Shown: positions 1 through 7,316 of the stretch, in pieces
Layout of the letters: the number at the start of each line of letters is the position of its first letter
How positions within the stretch are numbered: position 1 is the first letter of the stretch
Assembly: GCA_963595735.1 (NCBI GenBank)
Contig: CAVBJJ010000040.1
Coordinates: 1-16,336 of the forward strand
Reading direction: 5' to 3'
Source of the DNA: CALWOS01 sp963595735
GTDB lineage: Bacteria; Bacillota; Clostridia; Oscillospirales; Oscillospiraceae
Length of the DNA stretch: 16,336 nt
Made by a program: the position numbers and the translations under genes
Notes under the pieces: model-generated
Told to the model about the DNA's origin: nothing
What the model saw: the letters and a program-made list of their open reading frames with translations, nothing else
The model's database searches: none

Positions 1-83
1 CGGCCTTTTCCCCGGTTTCGATTTTCTTTTTGCACCCATGGGTAATTTTTAACAATGGCGGTTTCGGCGCATCAAATCCCGTC

Positions 84-112
84 TTGACATATCCGCTGTT
101 TCAGCGTACTAT
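84..112 (+). promoter_or_regulatory. Sigma-A promoter of nrdD
   Basis: TTGACA at 84-89 and TACTAT at 107-112 are separated by exactly 17 bp, a near-consensus housekeeping promoter. Transcription should begin near 119-120, giving a 5' leader of about 117 nt before the nrdD start at 237. The -10 hexamer falls inside the first NrdR-like box. Nothing else is recognisable in positions 1-83. Confidence 0.75.
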
Positions 113-151
113 ATAGCTTGTAATTGAGACGCGCACCACCATATATAGTGA
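106..151 (+). promoter_or_regulatory. Tandem NrdR boxes at the nrdD promoter
   Basis: Two sites resemble the NrdR consensus ACACTATATATAGTGT. Box 1 (106-121) matches about 11 of 16 positions and overlaps the -10. Box 2 (136-151) matches about 13 of 16. Their starts are 30 bp apart, close to three helical turns, as expected for cooperative binding by the ATP-cone repressor NrdR. Binding here would block RNA polymerase when dATP is plentiful. No nrdR gene is in the window, so the regulator is inferred. Confidence 0.7.
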
Positions 152-158
152 CATAAAG

Positions 159-207
159 GGCAAGGCCGCCAGATATACGGTATTTTCCGAAAAATCACCG
201 GCTTGCC
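159..207 (+). other. Hairpin in the nrdD 5' leader
   Basis: GGCAAG plus CCG (159-164, 166-168) pairs with CGG plus CTTGCC (199-207), with one bulged G. A smaller CGG/CCG hairpin is nested at 178-189. The structure ends 17 nt before the AGGAGG ribosome binding site and has no T-run, so it is not a terminator. It may only stabilise the mRNA. It is too short for a cobalamin riboswitch and matches no riboswitch I recognise. Confidence 0.35.
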
Positions 208-236
208 TTTTACTTATCATAAACAGGAGGACGATC

Positions 237-2552
237 ATGCTCACGACCATCAAAAAGAGAGACGGACGAACGGTTCCCTTTGATAAAAACAAAATCGCCC
301 AGGCGTTGGAAAAGGCATTTCACGCCACCGGTCACGACCAGGGGGAGGCCGAAGCACTGCGCCTGACCGACGAGGTCTGCGCCCTGCTGGATCAGGAATC
401 CGCCGCTCCGGATGTGGAGCATATTCAGGATCTGGTGGAGCAGGTGCTGCTCCACAACGAGTATCTGGACACCGCCAAGGCCTATATCCTCTACCGCGCC
501 GAGCGCAGCCGGGTACGGCAGATGAACACCCGTCTGATGCAGACCTACGAGGAGATCACCTTTGCCGACGCCAAGGACTCCGATGTCAAGCGGGAAAATG
601 CCAACATTGACGGCGACACCGCCATGGGCGCCATGCTCAAATACGGCTCCGAGGGCGCAAAGCAGTTTTACCAGATGTTCGTGCTCAAGCCGGAACACGC
701 CCAGGCTCACGCCTCCGGCGATATTCACATTCACGACATGGACTTCCTCACCCTGACCACCACCTGCACCCAGATCGACATTCTCAAGCTGTTTTCCGGC
801 GGCTTCTCCACCGGACACGGCCATCTGCGGGAGCCGAACGACATCGCCTCCTACTCCGCCCTGGCCTGCATCGCCATCCAGTCCAACCAGAACGACCAGC
901 ACGGTGGCCAGAGCATCGTCAACTTCGATTACGGCATGGGCGATGGCGTGCGCAAGACCTTTAAGCGGCTGTATCGCCAGAACATGGCCAAGGCGCTGAT
1001 GCTGTGGAAGAACATTGACGATCCGGAAAGCGACATCAAGGACATGATCGCCAAGCTGGAGCAGGAAACCGGGCTGGTCCCCAAATTGGAGGGCATCGAG
1101 GCCTATCAGGCGGCGGAGCTGCCGCTGCTGGTGGAAAAATACGGCGATGCGGAAGCCATGAAAAAAGCCCAGCACATGGCCTATCACTACGCCGTCAAGG
1201 AGACCGACCGCGCCACCTATCAGGCCATGGAAGCCTTTATCCACAACCTGAACACCATGCACAGCCGCTGCGGCGCACAAACGCCGTTTTCCTCCGTCAA
1301 CTACGGCATGGACACCTCCCCCGAGGGACGCATGGTCATGAAGAATCTGCTGCTGGCCACGGAGGCCGGACTGGGCAATGGCGAGACCGCCATCTTCCCC
1401 ATCCAGATCTTCCGGGTGAAAAAGGGCGTTAGCGAATTCCCCGGCGACCCCAACTATGATTTGTTCCGTTTGGCCTGCCGCTGCAGCGCCAAGCGCCTGT
1501 TCCCCAACTTTTCCTTTGTGGATGCGCCCTTCAACGCCCAGTACTATAAGGAGGGGCATCCGGAAACGGAGATCGCCTATATGGGCTGCCGCACCCGCGT
1601 GATCGGCAACCACTACGACCCCAGCCGCGAGATTTGCAACGGCCGCGGCAACCTCAGCTTTACCTCCATCAATCTCCCCCGTCTGGCCATTCTGGCCAAG
1701 GGAGATCAGGATCTGTTCTTCCGGATGCTGGATGAAAAAATGGATCTGGTGGTGGATCAGCTGCTGGAACGCTTTGAAATCCAGGCCAAAAAGCGCGTGA
1801 AGAACTTCCCCTTCCTGATGGGACAGGGCGTTTGGATCGACAGCGACAAGCTGGACTGGAACGACGAGGTGCGGGAAGTGCTCAAGCACGGCACCCTCTC
1901 CTGCGGCTTCATCGGTCTTGCGGAATGCCTGAAAGCCCTGATTGGCGTACACCACGGCGAAAGCGAGCAGGCGCAGGAGTTGGGATTGCAGATCATCGGG
2001 CATATGCGCCAGCGCATGGATGACGAGTGTGAGCGCACCGGGCTGAACTTCTCCCTGCTGGCCACCCCGGCGGAGGGACTTTCCGGCCGTTTTGTCCGCC
2101 TTGACCAGAAGCGCTTTGGCAAGATTCCCGGCGTGACCGACCGCGCCTATTACACCAACAGCTTCCACATCCCGGTGTATTATCCCATCACCGCTTTTGA
2201 AAAAATTCGGCTGGAGGCGCCCTACCACGCCCTGACCAACGCCGGTCACATCAGCTATGTGGAGATGGACGGCGACCCCAGCGAGAATCTGGAGGCCTTT
2301 GAGGCTGTTGTACACTACATGGCAAAGTCCGGCATCGGCTATGGTTCCATCAACCACCCGGTGGATCGGGATCCGGTGTGCGGCTTCTCCGGCATCATCA
2401 AAGATCAGTGCCCCGGCTGTGGCCGGCATGACAGCGACGATGTCCCTTTTGAGCGCATCCGCCGCATCACGGGCTATCTGGTGGGCACACTGGACCGCTT
2501 CAACAACGCCAAGCGTGCAGAGGAGCACGACCGCGTAAAGCACAGCATTTAA
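237..2552 (+). CDS. nrdD: Anaerobic (class III) ribonucleoside-triphosphate reductase
   Basis: Reduces ribonucleoside triphosphates to dNTPs in the absence of oxygen using a glycyl radical. The start is ATG at 237, 6 nt after AGGAGG (225-230). At 771 residues it has normal family length. An ATP-cone allosteric domain occupies roughly residues 1-95 (TTIKKRDGR then VPFDKNKI). Cys177 and Cys451 (in MGCRTRV) fit the conserved active-site cysteines of the family. The C-terminal radical loop RRITGYL places the radical glycine at Gly746. The zinc site just before it normally has two CxxC pairs. Here the second is intact (Cys725, Cys728), but the first reads D712-P-V-C715, so one ligand is Asp. The gene leads nrdG, with an intrinsic terminator in the 81-bp gap. 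Tandem NrdR-like boxes suggest nucleotide-responsive repression. Function is certain; the zinc-site variation is read directly from the sequence. Confidence 0.97.
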   Translation: MLTTIKKRDGRTVPFDKNKIAQALEKAFHATGHDQGEAEALRLTDEVCALLDQESAAPDVEHIQDLVEQVLLHNEYLDTAKAYILYRAERSRVRQMNTRLMQTYEEITFADAKDSDVKRENANIDGDTAMGAMLKYGSEGAKQFYQMFVLKPEHAQAHASGDIHIHDMDFLTLTTTCTQIDILKLFSGGFSTGHGHLREPNDIASYSALACIAIQSNQNDQHGGQSIVNFDYGMGDGVRKTFKRLYRQNMAKALMLWKNIDDPESDIKDMIAKLEQETGLVPKLEGIEAYQAAELPLLVEKYGDAEAMKKAQHMAYHYAVKETDRATYQAMEAFIHNLNTMHSRCGAQTPFSSVNYGMDTSPEGRMVMKNLLLATEAGLGNGETAIFPIQIFRVKKGVSEFPGDPNYDLFRLACRCSAKRLFPNFSFVDAPFNAQYYKEGHPETEIAYMGCRTRVIGNHYDPSREICNGRGNLSFTSINLPRLAILAKGDQDLFFRMLDEKMDLVVDQLLERFEIQAKKRVKNFPFLMGQGVWIDSDKLDWNDEVREVLKHGTLSCGFIGLAECLKALIGVHHGESEQAQELGLQIIGHMRQRMDDECERTGLNFSLLATPAEGLSGRFVRLDQKRFGKIPGVTDRAYYTNSFHIPVYYPITAFEKIRLEAPYHALTNAGHISYVEMDGDPSENLEAFEAVVHYMAKSGIGYGSINHPVDRDPVCGFSGIIKDQCPGCGRHDSDDVPFERIRRITGYLVGTLDRFNNAKRAEEHDRVKHSI

Positions 2553-2578
2553 GCGCGCATACAACAGAAAAAAAGGAC

Positions 2579-2611
2579 AAGACCGGCGGAGGAAACTTTG
2601 CCGGTCTTTTT
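2579..2611 (+). terminator. Intrinsic terminator between nrdD and nrdG
   Basis: A 9-bp perfect stem AAGACCGGC/GCCGGTCTT (2579-2587 with 2600-2608) is followed by a run of five Ts (2607-2611). It lies after the nrdD stop and only 4 nt before the nrdG ribosome binding site (2615-2621). No nrdG promoter is evident, so nrdG probably depends on read-through, giving less activase than reductase. Confidence 0.75.
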
Positions 2612-2633
2612 ATTAAGGAGGAACCACTTCCCC

Positions 2634-3143
2634 ATGCGTATTGCAAATTATATTCAGGACAGCATTGTAGACGGCCCCGGCCTGCGCCTGACAGTCTTTA
2701 CCCAGGGCTGTCCCCATCACTGTCCGGGCTGCCACAATCCCCAGACCCATGACCCGGAGGGAGGGCGGGAGATCGCAGTGGAGGCGCTGGAACAGCTGCT
2801 GCTGCAAAATCCGCTGACCTCAGGCCTGACCCTTTCCGGCGGGGAGCCGTTTGCTCAGCCCGAGGAATGCGCCCAGCTGGCGGCTTTTGCCAAGCAGCAC
2901 GGGTACAGCGTTTGGGCATATTCCGGCTGGACGCTGGAGCAATTGCTGGCCGACTCCCGCCCGGGGGTACGCCGGCTGCTGGAGCAGCTGGATGTGCTGG
3001 TGGACGGGCAGTACCGCAAGGAGGAGCGCAGCCTGCTGCTGTCATGGCGCGGCAGCCACAACCAGCGCGTGCTGGATGTTCCCGCCAGCCTGGCGCAGGG
3101 TACTGCCGTTTTGTGGCGACCCACCCCCTATTGCAGCTTTTGA
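2634..3143 (+). CDS. nrdG: Anaerobic ribonucleotide reductase activating protein (radical SAM)
   Basis: Radical-SAM activase that uses a [4Fe-4S] cluster and S-adenosylmethionine to generate the glycyl radical on NrdD. I chose ATG at 2634 because AAGGAGG (2615-2621) is 12 nt upstream and the protein then begins MRIANYIQDSIVDGPG, the usual NrdG N-terminus. The longer reading from TTG 2598 would start inside the terminator stem. It has 169 residues, typical for the family. The cluster motif CPHHCPGC supplies Cys26, Cys30 and Cys33 (CxxxCxxC), and the SAM-binding SGGEP is at 68-72. It lies directly downstream of its partner nrdD, separated by an intrinsic terminator, and probably relies on read-through from the nrdD promoter. 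The 3' end runs into a strong terminator shared with the convergent gene. Confidence 0.95.
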   Translation: MRIANYIQDSIVDGPGLRLTVFTQGCPHHCPGCHNPQTHDPEGGREIAVEALEQLLLQNPLTSGLTLSGGEPFAQPEECAQLAAFAKQHGYSVWAYSGWTLEQLLADSRPGVRRLLEQLDVLVDGQYRKEERSLLLSWRGSHNQRVLDVPASLAQGTAVLWRPTPYCSF

Positions 3144-3156
3144 GAAAAAGAAAAGC

Positions 3157-3197
3157 AAACTGCTCCGTCGGTGATCTTGTCATCGACGGAGCAGTTT
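3157..3197. terminator. Bidirectional terminator shared by nrdG and the convergent small gene
   Basis: A perfect 14-bp stem (3157-3170 with 3184-3197, core CTGCTCCGTCG) has a 13-nt loop. On the plus strand it ends in TTTTT just past the stem, terminating nrdG. On the minus strand it is followed by a T-rich stretch (AGTTTGCTTTTCTTTTT), terminating the convergent gene whose stop codon abuts the stem at 3198. Confidence 0.88.
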
Positions 3198-3599
3198 TTA
3201 TGTGCAGTTCAGTTCAATTTCCGTTACATGGTGATCCTGCAGGTGAAATATGATCCACAGGCTGTCCACATATCGTATCCCGATAAAATATGATAATATG
3301 CTGTCCGGGTCATACTCTGCGCGGTCAAGCTTAAAAGAGGTCATTCCCTCGCTCGACCCTAACAGCGCCTGCACCGCATCGTCAGACATTCCGATAAAAT
3401 CATACTTTCTCAGCATACTGGAAACAATGCGCTTGCGTTCAAAGGGCTCCCGCGCCCATTTTTCGGGCGTGAACCGATGGATCTCATAAGTGCAGAGGAC
3501 AATGAAGCAAATCGCTCCCAGCACGATCAGTAAAATCGCCCGGTTTCGTTTTGTATGCTGCTTCAGCTCCTCTTTTACCGGAAACTCCCACCAGTCCAT
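3198..3599 (-). CDS. Small membrane-anchored protein, unknown function
   Basis: I do not recognise this family. The likely start is ATG at 3599, preceded by AAAGGGAG at good spacing; an upstream in-frame extension to 3653 would run into the promoter palindrome. The 133-residue product has a short charged cytoplasmic N-terminus. One hydrophobic segment follows at about residues 21-38, without a lipobox, so it is probably a single-pass anchor with an extracellular C-terminal domain of about 95 residues. That domain contains IGMSDDAVQALLG and later a beta-like run (YFIGIRYVDSLWIIF, HVTEIELN). This resembles the helix-hairpin then beta-sheet pattern of BamE/SmpA-type small domains, but the similarity is only by pattern. 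It is monocistronic, with its own promoter and terminator. The promoter's -10 lies inside an inverted repeat, so a dedicated repressor is plausible. Confidence 0.75.
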   Translation of the reverse strand: MDWWEFPVKEELKQHTKRNRAILLIVLGAICFIVLCTYEIHRFTPEKWAREPFERKRIVSSMLRKYDFIGMSDDAVQALLGSSEGMTSFKLDRAEYDPDSILSYFIGIRYVDSLWIIFHLQDHHVTEIELNCT

Positions 3600-3631
3600 T
3601 CCTATCTCCCTTTTGCGAAAAGCTTTGATAC

Positions 3632-3672
3632 CTCTGTGAATATAACATATCACAGAGCATTTCTTTGGGCAA
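3632..3672 (-). promoter_or_regulatory. Promoter with -10 embedded in a perfect inverted repeat
   Basis: On the minus strand TTGCCC (3667-3672) and TATGTT (3644-3649) are 17 bp apart. A perfect inverted repeat CTCTGTGA-N10-TCACAGAG (3632-3639 and 3650-3657) has its 10-bp spacer exactly over the -10 hexamer, a classic repressor operator arrangement. The resulting leader to the ATG at 3599 is about 38 nt. The regulator is unknown. Confidence 0.6.
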
Positions 3673-3752
3673 TAGATTCCGTAAAATTCGTAAAATACCT
3701 CTATATTTCAATTTGCTATCTTGTATAAATCGAACACCAAAAAGCAGCAAAA

Positions 3753-3788
3753 CGCCCCGCGGATGACCGAAATCTCATCCGCGGGGCG
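3753..3788 (-). terminator. Intrinsic terminator of the LtaS-family gene
   Basis: A perfect 14-bp GC-rich stem (CGCCCCGCGGATGA, 3753-3766, with 3775-3788) has an 8-nt loop. On the minus strand it is followed by TTTTGCTGCTTTTT. It lies 29 nt past the stop codon of the upstream minus-strand gene. The remaining 80 bp to the next promoter hold only an AT-rich stretch with a short direct repeat of GTAAAAT (around 3680-3696). Confidence 0.85.
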
Positions 3789-3816
3789 CTGTATTTTTCG
3801 CTATTACAAGCTTTGT

Positions 3817-5829
3817 CTAGTGGTTCGGGTCAAAGGCAAACAGGTCATCCCGATACCCATTGGTATCGTGCAGGAAGTTGTACTGCAAGGCCCAATACTG
3901 CTGCAGCTTCTCCGGCAGCATCCGCAGGTCGGTGGGCATTTCGTGCCATACGCCGTCCTTGTCGGTGTAGCCATAGGCGTTGATGGAGGGATATTCCTCC
4001 CGCAGCTGCATCAGCCAGTTGCCGAAAGCGCTGGTACCCAGACCGGCCTCCTGCAGGGTCAGCTGTCCCAGATAGTTCAGGGAGATGTGTCCCAGATCCC
4101 GGCTGTCCTCCTCATAGTTCTTCCAGATCAGGAACGGCACGGTGTACATCCGCTGGATGTCCTCCGCCGAACGCTGGCTGGAATCGTTGCCATACAGGAA
4201 GTCATAGAACTCCGCCTCCAGACGGGGCTGGTGGTCGCCGAAGAACACCAGGATCACCGGCTCATCCACCTGGGAAAAGTAGTCGATCAGATACTTGGTG
4301 GCGGCGTCCGTCGCCTTGAGGATCGTCAGATACTGCTCCGCCAGCGCGAACTCGCCCTCATGCCCGGTGATCTGCACCGTGGCCGGAAAGTTCTGGTAGC
4401 GGTAGTTGCCGTGGTTCTGCATGGTGATGTTGAACAGGAACATCTTTTCCCCGTCCTTGCGGTTTTCCCACATCTGGATCAGATGCTCATAGTCGTTCTG
4501 ATCCGAGACATAGCCGCGCAGGCGCTTGGGATTGACCCAGGTCTCCAGGAAGTTGGTTTCCTCAAAACCGAACAGGTCGTAGACCTGAATGCGGTTCCAG
4601 CCGTTGCTGTTATAGGGATGAAGCATTTTGGCGGAATAGCCCTGATCCTTGAGGATGGAGACCAGCGTATCCTTTTTATAGTTGATGTCCATCTGATACG
4701 GCACCGTGCTGGCGCCCTCAAAGACCAGACTGTTGCCGGTCAGGAACTCATATTCGCTGTTGGCCGTGTTGGCGCCGTAAACGGAGGAATAGGCATAGCC
4801 GTGAATGCTGTTTTCCCAAAGCGTCCGGAAATAGGACAGCGGATCCGCCGTCTTGTCAAAGGGTCGGATCACATCCAGATCCGCAAAGGATTCGCTCATA
4901 ATGGCGATCACATGGGGCTGAACGCTGTCCTCCGCCGCGGGGCGGGCTTTGGTGTCGCCCATGATCTCATCCAGCCCCTCTTTGCTGTTATAGTCCGTGG
5001 GAACCGCCTGCTGCATCTCGTTGATGCTGTACATAAAGTAGGTCAGCGGACTGCTGGAAAAGTCGTTTTCGTTCCAGGTCATGAACAGGCCGGCATTTGC
5101 CAGCATATAGGTGCCGTAAAAGCAGAAGATAAACAGGGCGCCCAGACACAGGCACACGCCCCGCGCCACCAGACGATAGCGCAGCTTAGGGCGGTTTTTG
5201 CCCCAGGGGGATGCCAGAGACAGGAACCAGCACATCAGTGTGCCGACCACCCACATACACAGACCCAGGACGAATTTCCCGGACCATGGGAAGGTATAAT
5301 GCCCCGCCACATTCATTGCCACGCGGATACTGAACAAATCCGACGCCAGCAGCGTACGACCGCGCAGTTGGATCAGCATATAGCTGACGATGGCAAACAG
5401 CGCCAGAATGCTGTTGCCGATCACCAGCGCCGCACGCACCCGGCCGCTGAGCACATAGGCCAGCAGGAAAATGGCCAGCACCCAGGCATAGCCGATCACA
5501 TGGATCATGGGGGTGTCGTAGTTGAGCCACTGGATCACGCCGTTGCAGACCAGATCGATGCACATATAGGCATTGAGCGAGGCGATCATCAGGATCGAGA
5601 GGAACACCAGCGCCCGTCTGTACCGCAGGAACAGCCACTCCAGCAGCAGGCCGGCCGTCATCAGGAACAGGATCATGACAAAGTCCGTGGCTGCCACGCA
5701 GCCCATGGCCGCCGCCACAAACAGCAATCCCGCATAGATCAGCATGGTGATCATGGATTTTCTCCAGATCGTGAACAGGGAATCGACAAAATCCGTTGTT
5801 TCGCGCTGGATTCTTAAATATCTTTTCAT
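3817..5829 (-). CDS. LtaS-family lipoteichoic acid synthase / phosphoglycerol transferase
   Basis: Membrane enzyme of the alkaline phosphatase/sulfatase superfamily that transfers phosphoglycerol units from phosphatidylglycerol to build a cell-envelope polymer outside the membrane. I chose ATG at 5829 (670 residues). A GTG at 5841 would add four residues (VEVA) but has a poorly placed ribosome binding site. The first ~245 residues hold six or seven hydrophobic segments. A linker follows, then the extracellular catalytic domain from about 300. Candidate metal and catalytic residues are Glu313 (SESFADL), Thr355 as the phosphoglycerol-accepting nucleophile (GANTANSEYE), His473 (MQNHGNY), and Asp532-His533 (FFGDHQP). 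Length and order fit LtaS-like proteins of Clostridia. Exact polymer and substrate cannot be read from sequence; other glycan-phosphoglycerol transferases share this fold. It has its own promoter at 5975-6003 and terminator at 3753-3788. Confidence 0.9.
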   Translation of the reverse strand: MKRYLRIQRETTDFVDSLFTIWRKSMITMLIYAGLLFVAAAMGCVAATDFVMILFLMTAGLLLEWLFLRYRRALVFLSILMIASLNAYMCIDLVCNGVIQWLNYDTPMIHVIGYAWVLAIFLLAYVLSGRVRAALVIGNSILALFAIVSYMLIQLRGRTLLASDLFSIRVAMNVAGHYTFPWSGKFVLGLCMWVVGTLMCWFLSLASPWGKNRPKLRYRLVARGVCLCLGALFIFCFYGTYMLANAGLFMTWNENDFSSSPLTYFMYSINEMQQAVPTDYNSKEGLDEIMGDTKARPAAEDSVQPHVIAIMSESFADLDVIRPFDKTADPLSYFRTLWENSIHGYAYSSVYGANTANSEYEFLTGNSLVFEGASTVPYQMDINYKKDTLVSILKDQGYSAKMLHPYNSNGWNRIQVYDLFGFEETNFLETWVNPKRLRGYVSDQNDYEHLIQMWENRKDGEKMFLFNITMQNHGNYRYQNFPATVQITGHEGEFALAEQYLTILKATDAATKYLIDYFSQVDEPVILVFFGDHQPRLEAEFYDFLYGNDSSQRSAEDIQRMYTVPFLIWKNYEEDSRDLGHISLNYLGQLTLQEAGLGTSAFGNWLMQLREEYPSINAYGYTDKDGVWHEMPTDLRMLPEKLQQYWALQYNFLHDTNGYRDDLFAFDPNH

Positions 5830-5974
5830 AGCCACTTCCACTTCTCCGTCCCCTGCCGGGGTTCGGCTTCCGGGTCAGCGCAGTCGCTTTTCCGCTTTTA
5901 CAACTACATTTATACTACGCCGTAATGTTAACTGTTTTTCCGGAATTTGTTAAATAAATATTACAACGATGAAA

Positions 5975-6003
5975 AATATAAGGGAATCTCACTCGTTTGT
6001 CAA
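5975..6003 (-). promoter_or_regulatory. Sigma-A promoter of the LtaS-family gene
   Basis: On the minus strand TTGACA (5998-6003) and TATATT (5975-5980) are separated by 17 bp. It begins 18 bp past the stop codon of the second chrA gene, with no terminator in between, so some chrA read-through is likely. Transcription should start near 5968, giving a leader of about 140 nt (5830-5968) in which I see no convincing riboswitch or uORF. Confidence 0.75.
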
Positions 6004-6021
6004 GAGCAATCCCGTAAATTT

Positions 6022-6609
6022 TCACGGATTTTCGGCAAAATGGAATACAATTCCCACTGCTGCAGAAATCAAGATCCACACAATAGGATGCAGCTTTTTG
6101 GTCGGTCCTATCCATCGGGTCACCACCAGCAGCCCACCTGCCAGGATCACCGCTTTCCACTGCACCAACTGGGACAGCATTCCGCTTTGCAGAAACGCAT
6201 CCACCGAGAGAAAGGCGATTTTTACCACGCCCAGCCCGGCGGCGGCGATCATCGCCGTGGAGGCCGGACGCAGACCGTAAAAGCCATCGTCCACCAGCCG
6301 GTTCGTGCGAAAGGCCTGCAGCACCTTGGCCACCAGCAAAATCACGATCACACTGGGCAGCACCAGCGAAAGGGTCGCCACAAGACTGCCCGGCACTCCA
6401 CCGCAGGTAAAGCCCACATAGGTCGCCATATTCACGCCGATGGGTCCCGGGGTGGATTCGGAGACCGCCAGCATATCCGCCAGCTCCGACATGGTGTACC
6501 AGCCGGTTTTTTCGCCCAGGTCTGCCAGAAAGGGATAGGTCGCCAGACCGCCGCCGATGGAGAACAGGCCGACCTTGAAAAACTCCACAAACAAACGCAG
6601 ATACAGCAT
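6022..6609 (-). CDS. Chromate transporter (CHR) family protein, second half-subunit
   Basis: Short-chain CHR-family membrane protein of 195 residues, half the length of a full ChrA. The start ATG at 6609 shares one base with the TGA of the upstream gene (TGATG), so the two are translationally coupled. Family signatures are FFKVGLFSIGGGLATYPFL (about 10-28) and the ESTPGPIGVNMATYVGF block (51-67), followed by several hydrophobic helices ending in HFAENP. In short-chain CHR systems such as Bacillus YwrA/YwrB, two such halves pair to form the transporter. Substrate could be chromate or another oxyanion; sulfate has been proposed as a physiological ligand of the family, but nothing here decides this. 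No terminator follows; the next promoter begins at once. Confidence 0.88.
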   Translation of the reverse strand: MLYLRLFVEFFKVGLFSIGGGLATYPFLADLGEKTGWYTMSELADMLAVSESTPGPIGVNMATYVGFTCGGVPGSLVATLSLVLPSVIVILLVAKVLQAFRTNRLVDDGFYGLRPASTAMIAAAGLGVVKIAFLSVDAFLQSGMLSQLVQWKAVILAGGLLVVTRWIGPTKKLHPIVWILISAAVGIVFHFAENP

Positions 6610-7181
6610 CAGGCCTTTCCTCCCTTTCTCCGCACAAAGCGGAACAGAATGCCCAGTCCCGCCGCCAGCGGCACATACAGCACCGGGGACAGATCCAGCG
6701 CCAGACTGCCGACCAGCACGATGCCGAAGATCACGGCCGCGCCCAGATCGGTGATCGCGCTTTTTCCCAGCTTGATGACCGCGTTCAAAATCAGCACACA
6801 GACGCAGACACGGATTCCGGCAAAGGCGTTTTTCACCACCATCAGGTCCGAAAAGTTCCGAATCACACCGGCGATGAACATGATAATCAAAAGTGCCGGG
6901 AACACCACACCCAGCGTGGCCACGATGCCGCCGGCAACACCCCGTTGGCTTTGCCCCACAAAGGTGGCCGTGTTCACCGCGATCACGCCGGGGGTACACT
7001 GCCCCACGGCGTAGTAATCCATGACCTCTTCTTGGCTTGCCCAGCCCTTGTTTTCTACGATCTCCCGCTGGATGATGGGCAGCATGGCATAGCCGCCGCC
7101 AAAGGTCATCACACCCACGCGGGCAAAGGCCAGGAACAGCTCTCCCAGCCCCACTTTCTTTTTCGACTCCTGCTTCTGCAT
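6609..7181 (-). CDS. Chromate transporter (CHR) family protein, first half-subunit
   Basis: Short-chain CHR-family membrane protein of 190 residues. I chose ATG at 7181 because AGGAG sits 7-8 nt upstream. An in-frame GTG at 7244 would add 21 residues but would put the coding start before the terminator hairpin at 7211-7233. Signatures: FLAFARVGVMTFGGGYAMLP (about 16-35) and QCTPGVIAVNTATFVG (61-76), then hydrophobic segments and a basic tail (RRKGGKA). It overlaps the second subunit by one base, an operon forming a presumed heterodimer. Its mRNA starts at a strong promoter (7324-7351) and must pass an intrinsic terminator 26-30 nt before the start codon, so expression is probably attenuation-controlled. 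Confidence 0.88.
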   Translation of the reverse strand: MQKQESKKKVGLGELFLAFARVGVMTFGGGYAMLPIIQREIVENKGWASQEEVMDYYAVGQCTPGVIAVNTATFVGQSQRGVAGGIVATLGVVFPALLIIMFIAGVIRNFSDLMVVKNAFAGIRVCVCVLILNAVIKLGKSAITDLGAAVIFGIVLVGSLALDLSPVLYVPLAAGLGILFRFVRRKGGKA

Positions 7182-7210
7182 TTCACACTCCTGTCTCCAC
7201 TGGAACAAAA

Positions 7211-7233
7211 AAGCGCCGCTTTCAGCGGCGCTT
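7211..7233 (-). terminator. Intrinsic terminator inside the chrA leader
   Basis: A perfect 10-bp stem AAGCGCCGCT/AGCGGCGCTT (7211-7220 with 7224-7233) has a 3-nt loop. On the minus strand it continues into a run of six Ts (7207-7212). It lies between the chrA promoter and the chrA start. It would also end any transcript reading out of the Rrf2 gene. Confidence 0.85.
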
Positions 7234-7266
7234 TCCTTTTGCACATTCCTTGCACATTTCGCTCAT
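7222..7266 (-). CDS. Candidate chrA leader peptide (14 aa)
   Basis: Reads MSEMCKECAKGKRR and stops with a TGA (7224-7222) in the loop of the terminator hairpin. An in-frame TAA lies 9 nt before the ATG, so the ORF is isolated. The Shine-Dalgarno is weak (AAGG, 4 nt upstream) and lies in a CGCC-TTAC-GGCG hairpin (7269-7280, GUAA loop in the RNA). Two of 14 codons are Cys (TGC, TGT), in a CxxC arrangement. A ribosome reaching the stop would sit on the terminator's 5' arm and favour read-through into chrA. Short ORFs arise by chance, so this stays a candidate. Confidence 0.33.
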   Translation of the reverse strand: MSEMCKECAKGKRR

Positions 7267-7316
7267 TTCGCCTTACGGCGCTGCGAAGTTTGCTTTTCCT
7301 TTTATTTTTTCGCTGT

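Noticed and set aside
210..2564. Very long open frame on the minus strand opposite nrdD (784 codons)
   Set aside because: It is an antisense shadow of a GC-rich, strongly biased gene. The translation is low-complexity Gly/Ala/Val/His with no domain, and nrdD on the other strand is unambiguous.
2598..2633. Earlier TTG start for nrdG adding 12 residues
   Set aside because: The TTG lies within the terminator hairpin without a ribosome site, whereas ATG 2634 has AAGGAGG and gives the conserved N-terminus.
3680..3696. Direct repeat of GTAAAAT as an iteron or operator
   Set aside because: Only two short AT-rich copies; expected by chance in an AT-rich intergenic region and upstream of the -35 with no clear spacing rule.
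3721..5817. 698-codon plus-strand frame opposite the LtaS-family gene
   Set aside because: Shadow of the real minus-strand gene. Composition is rich in Gln/His/Gly, it has no ribosome site, and it would begin in the terminator region.
7182..7244. N-terminal extension of the first chrA subunit from GTG 7244
   Set aside because: It would be translated through the terminator hairpin and its T-run, lacks family similarity, and ATG 7181 has a good AGGAG.
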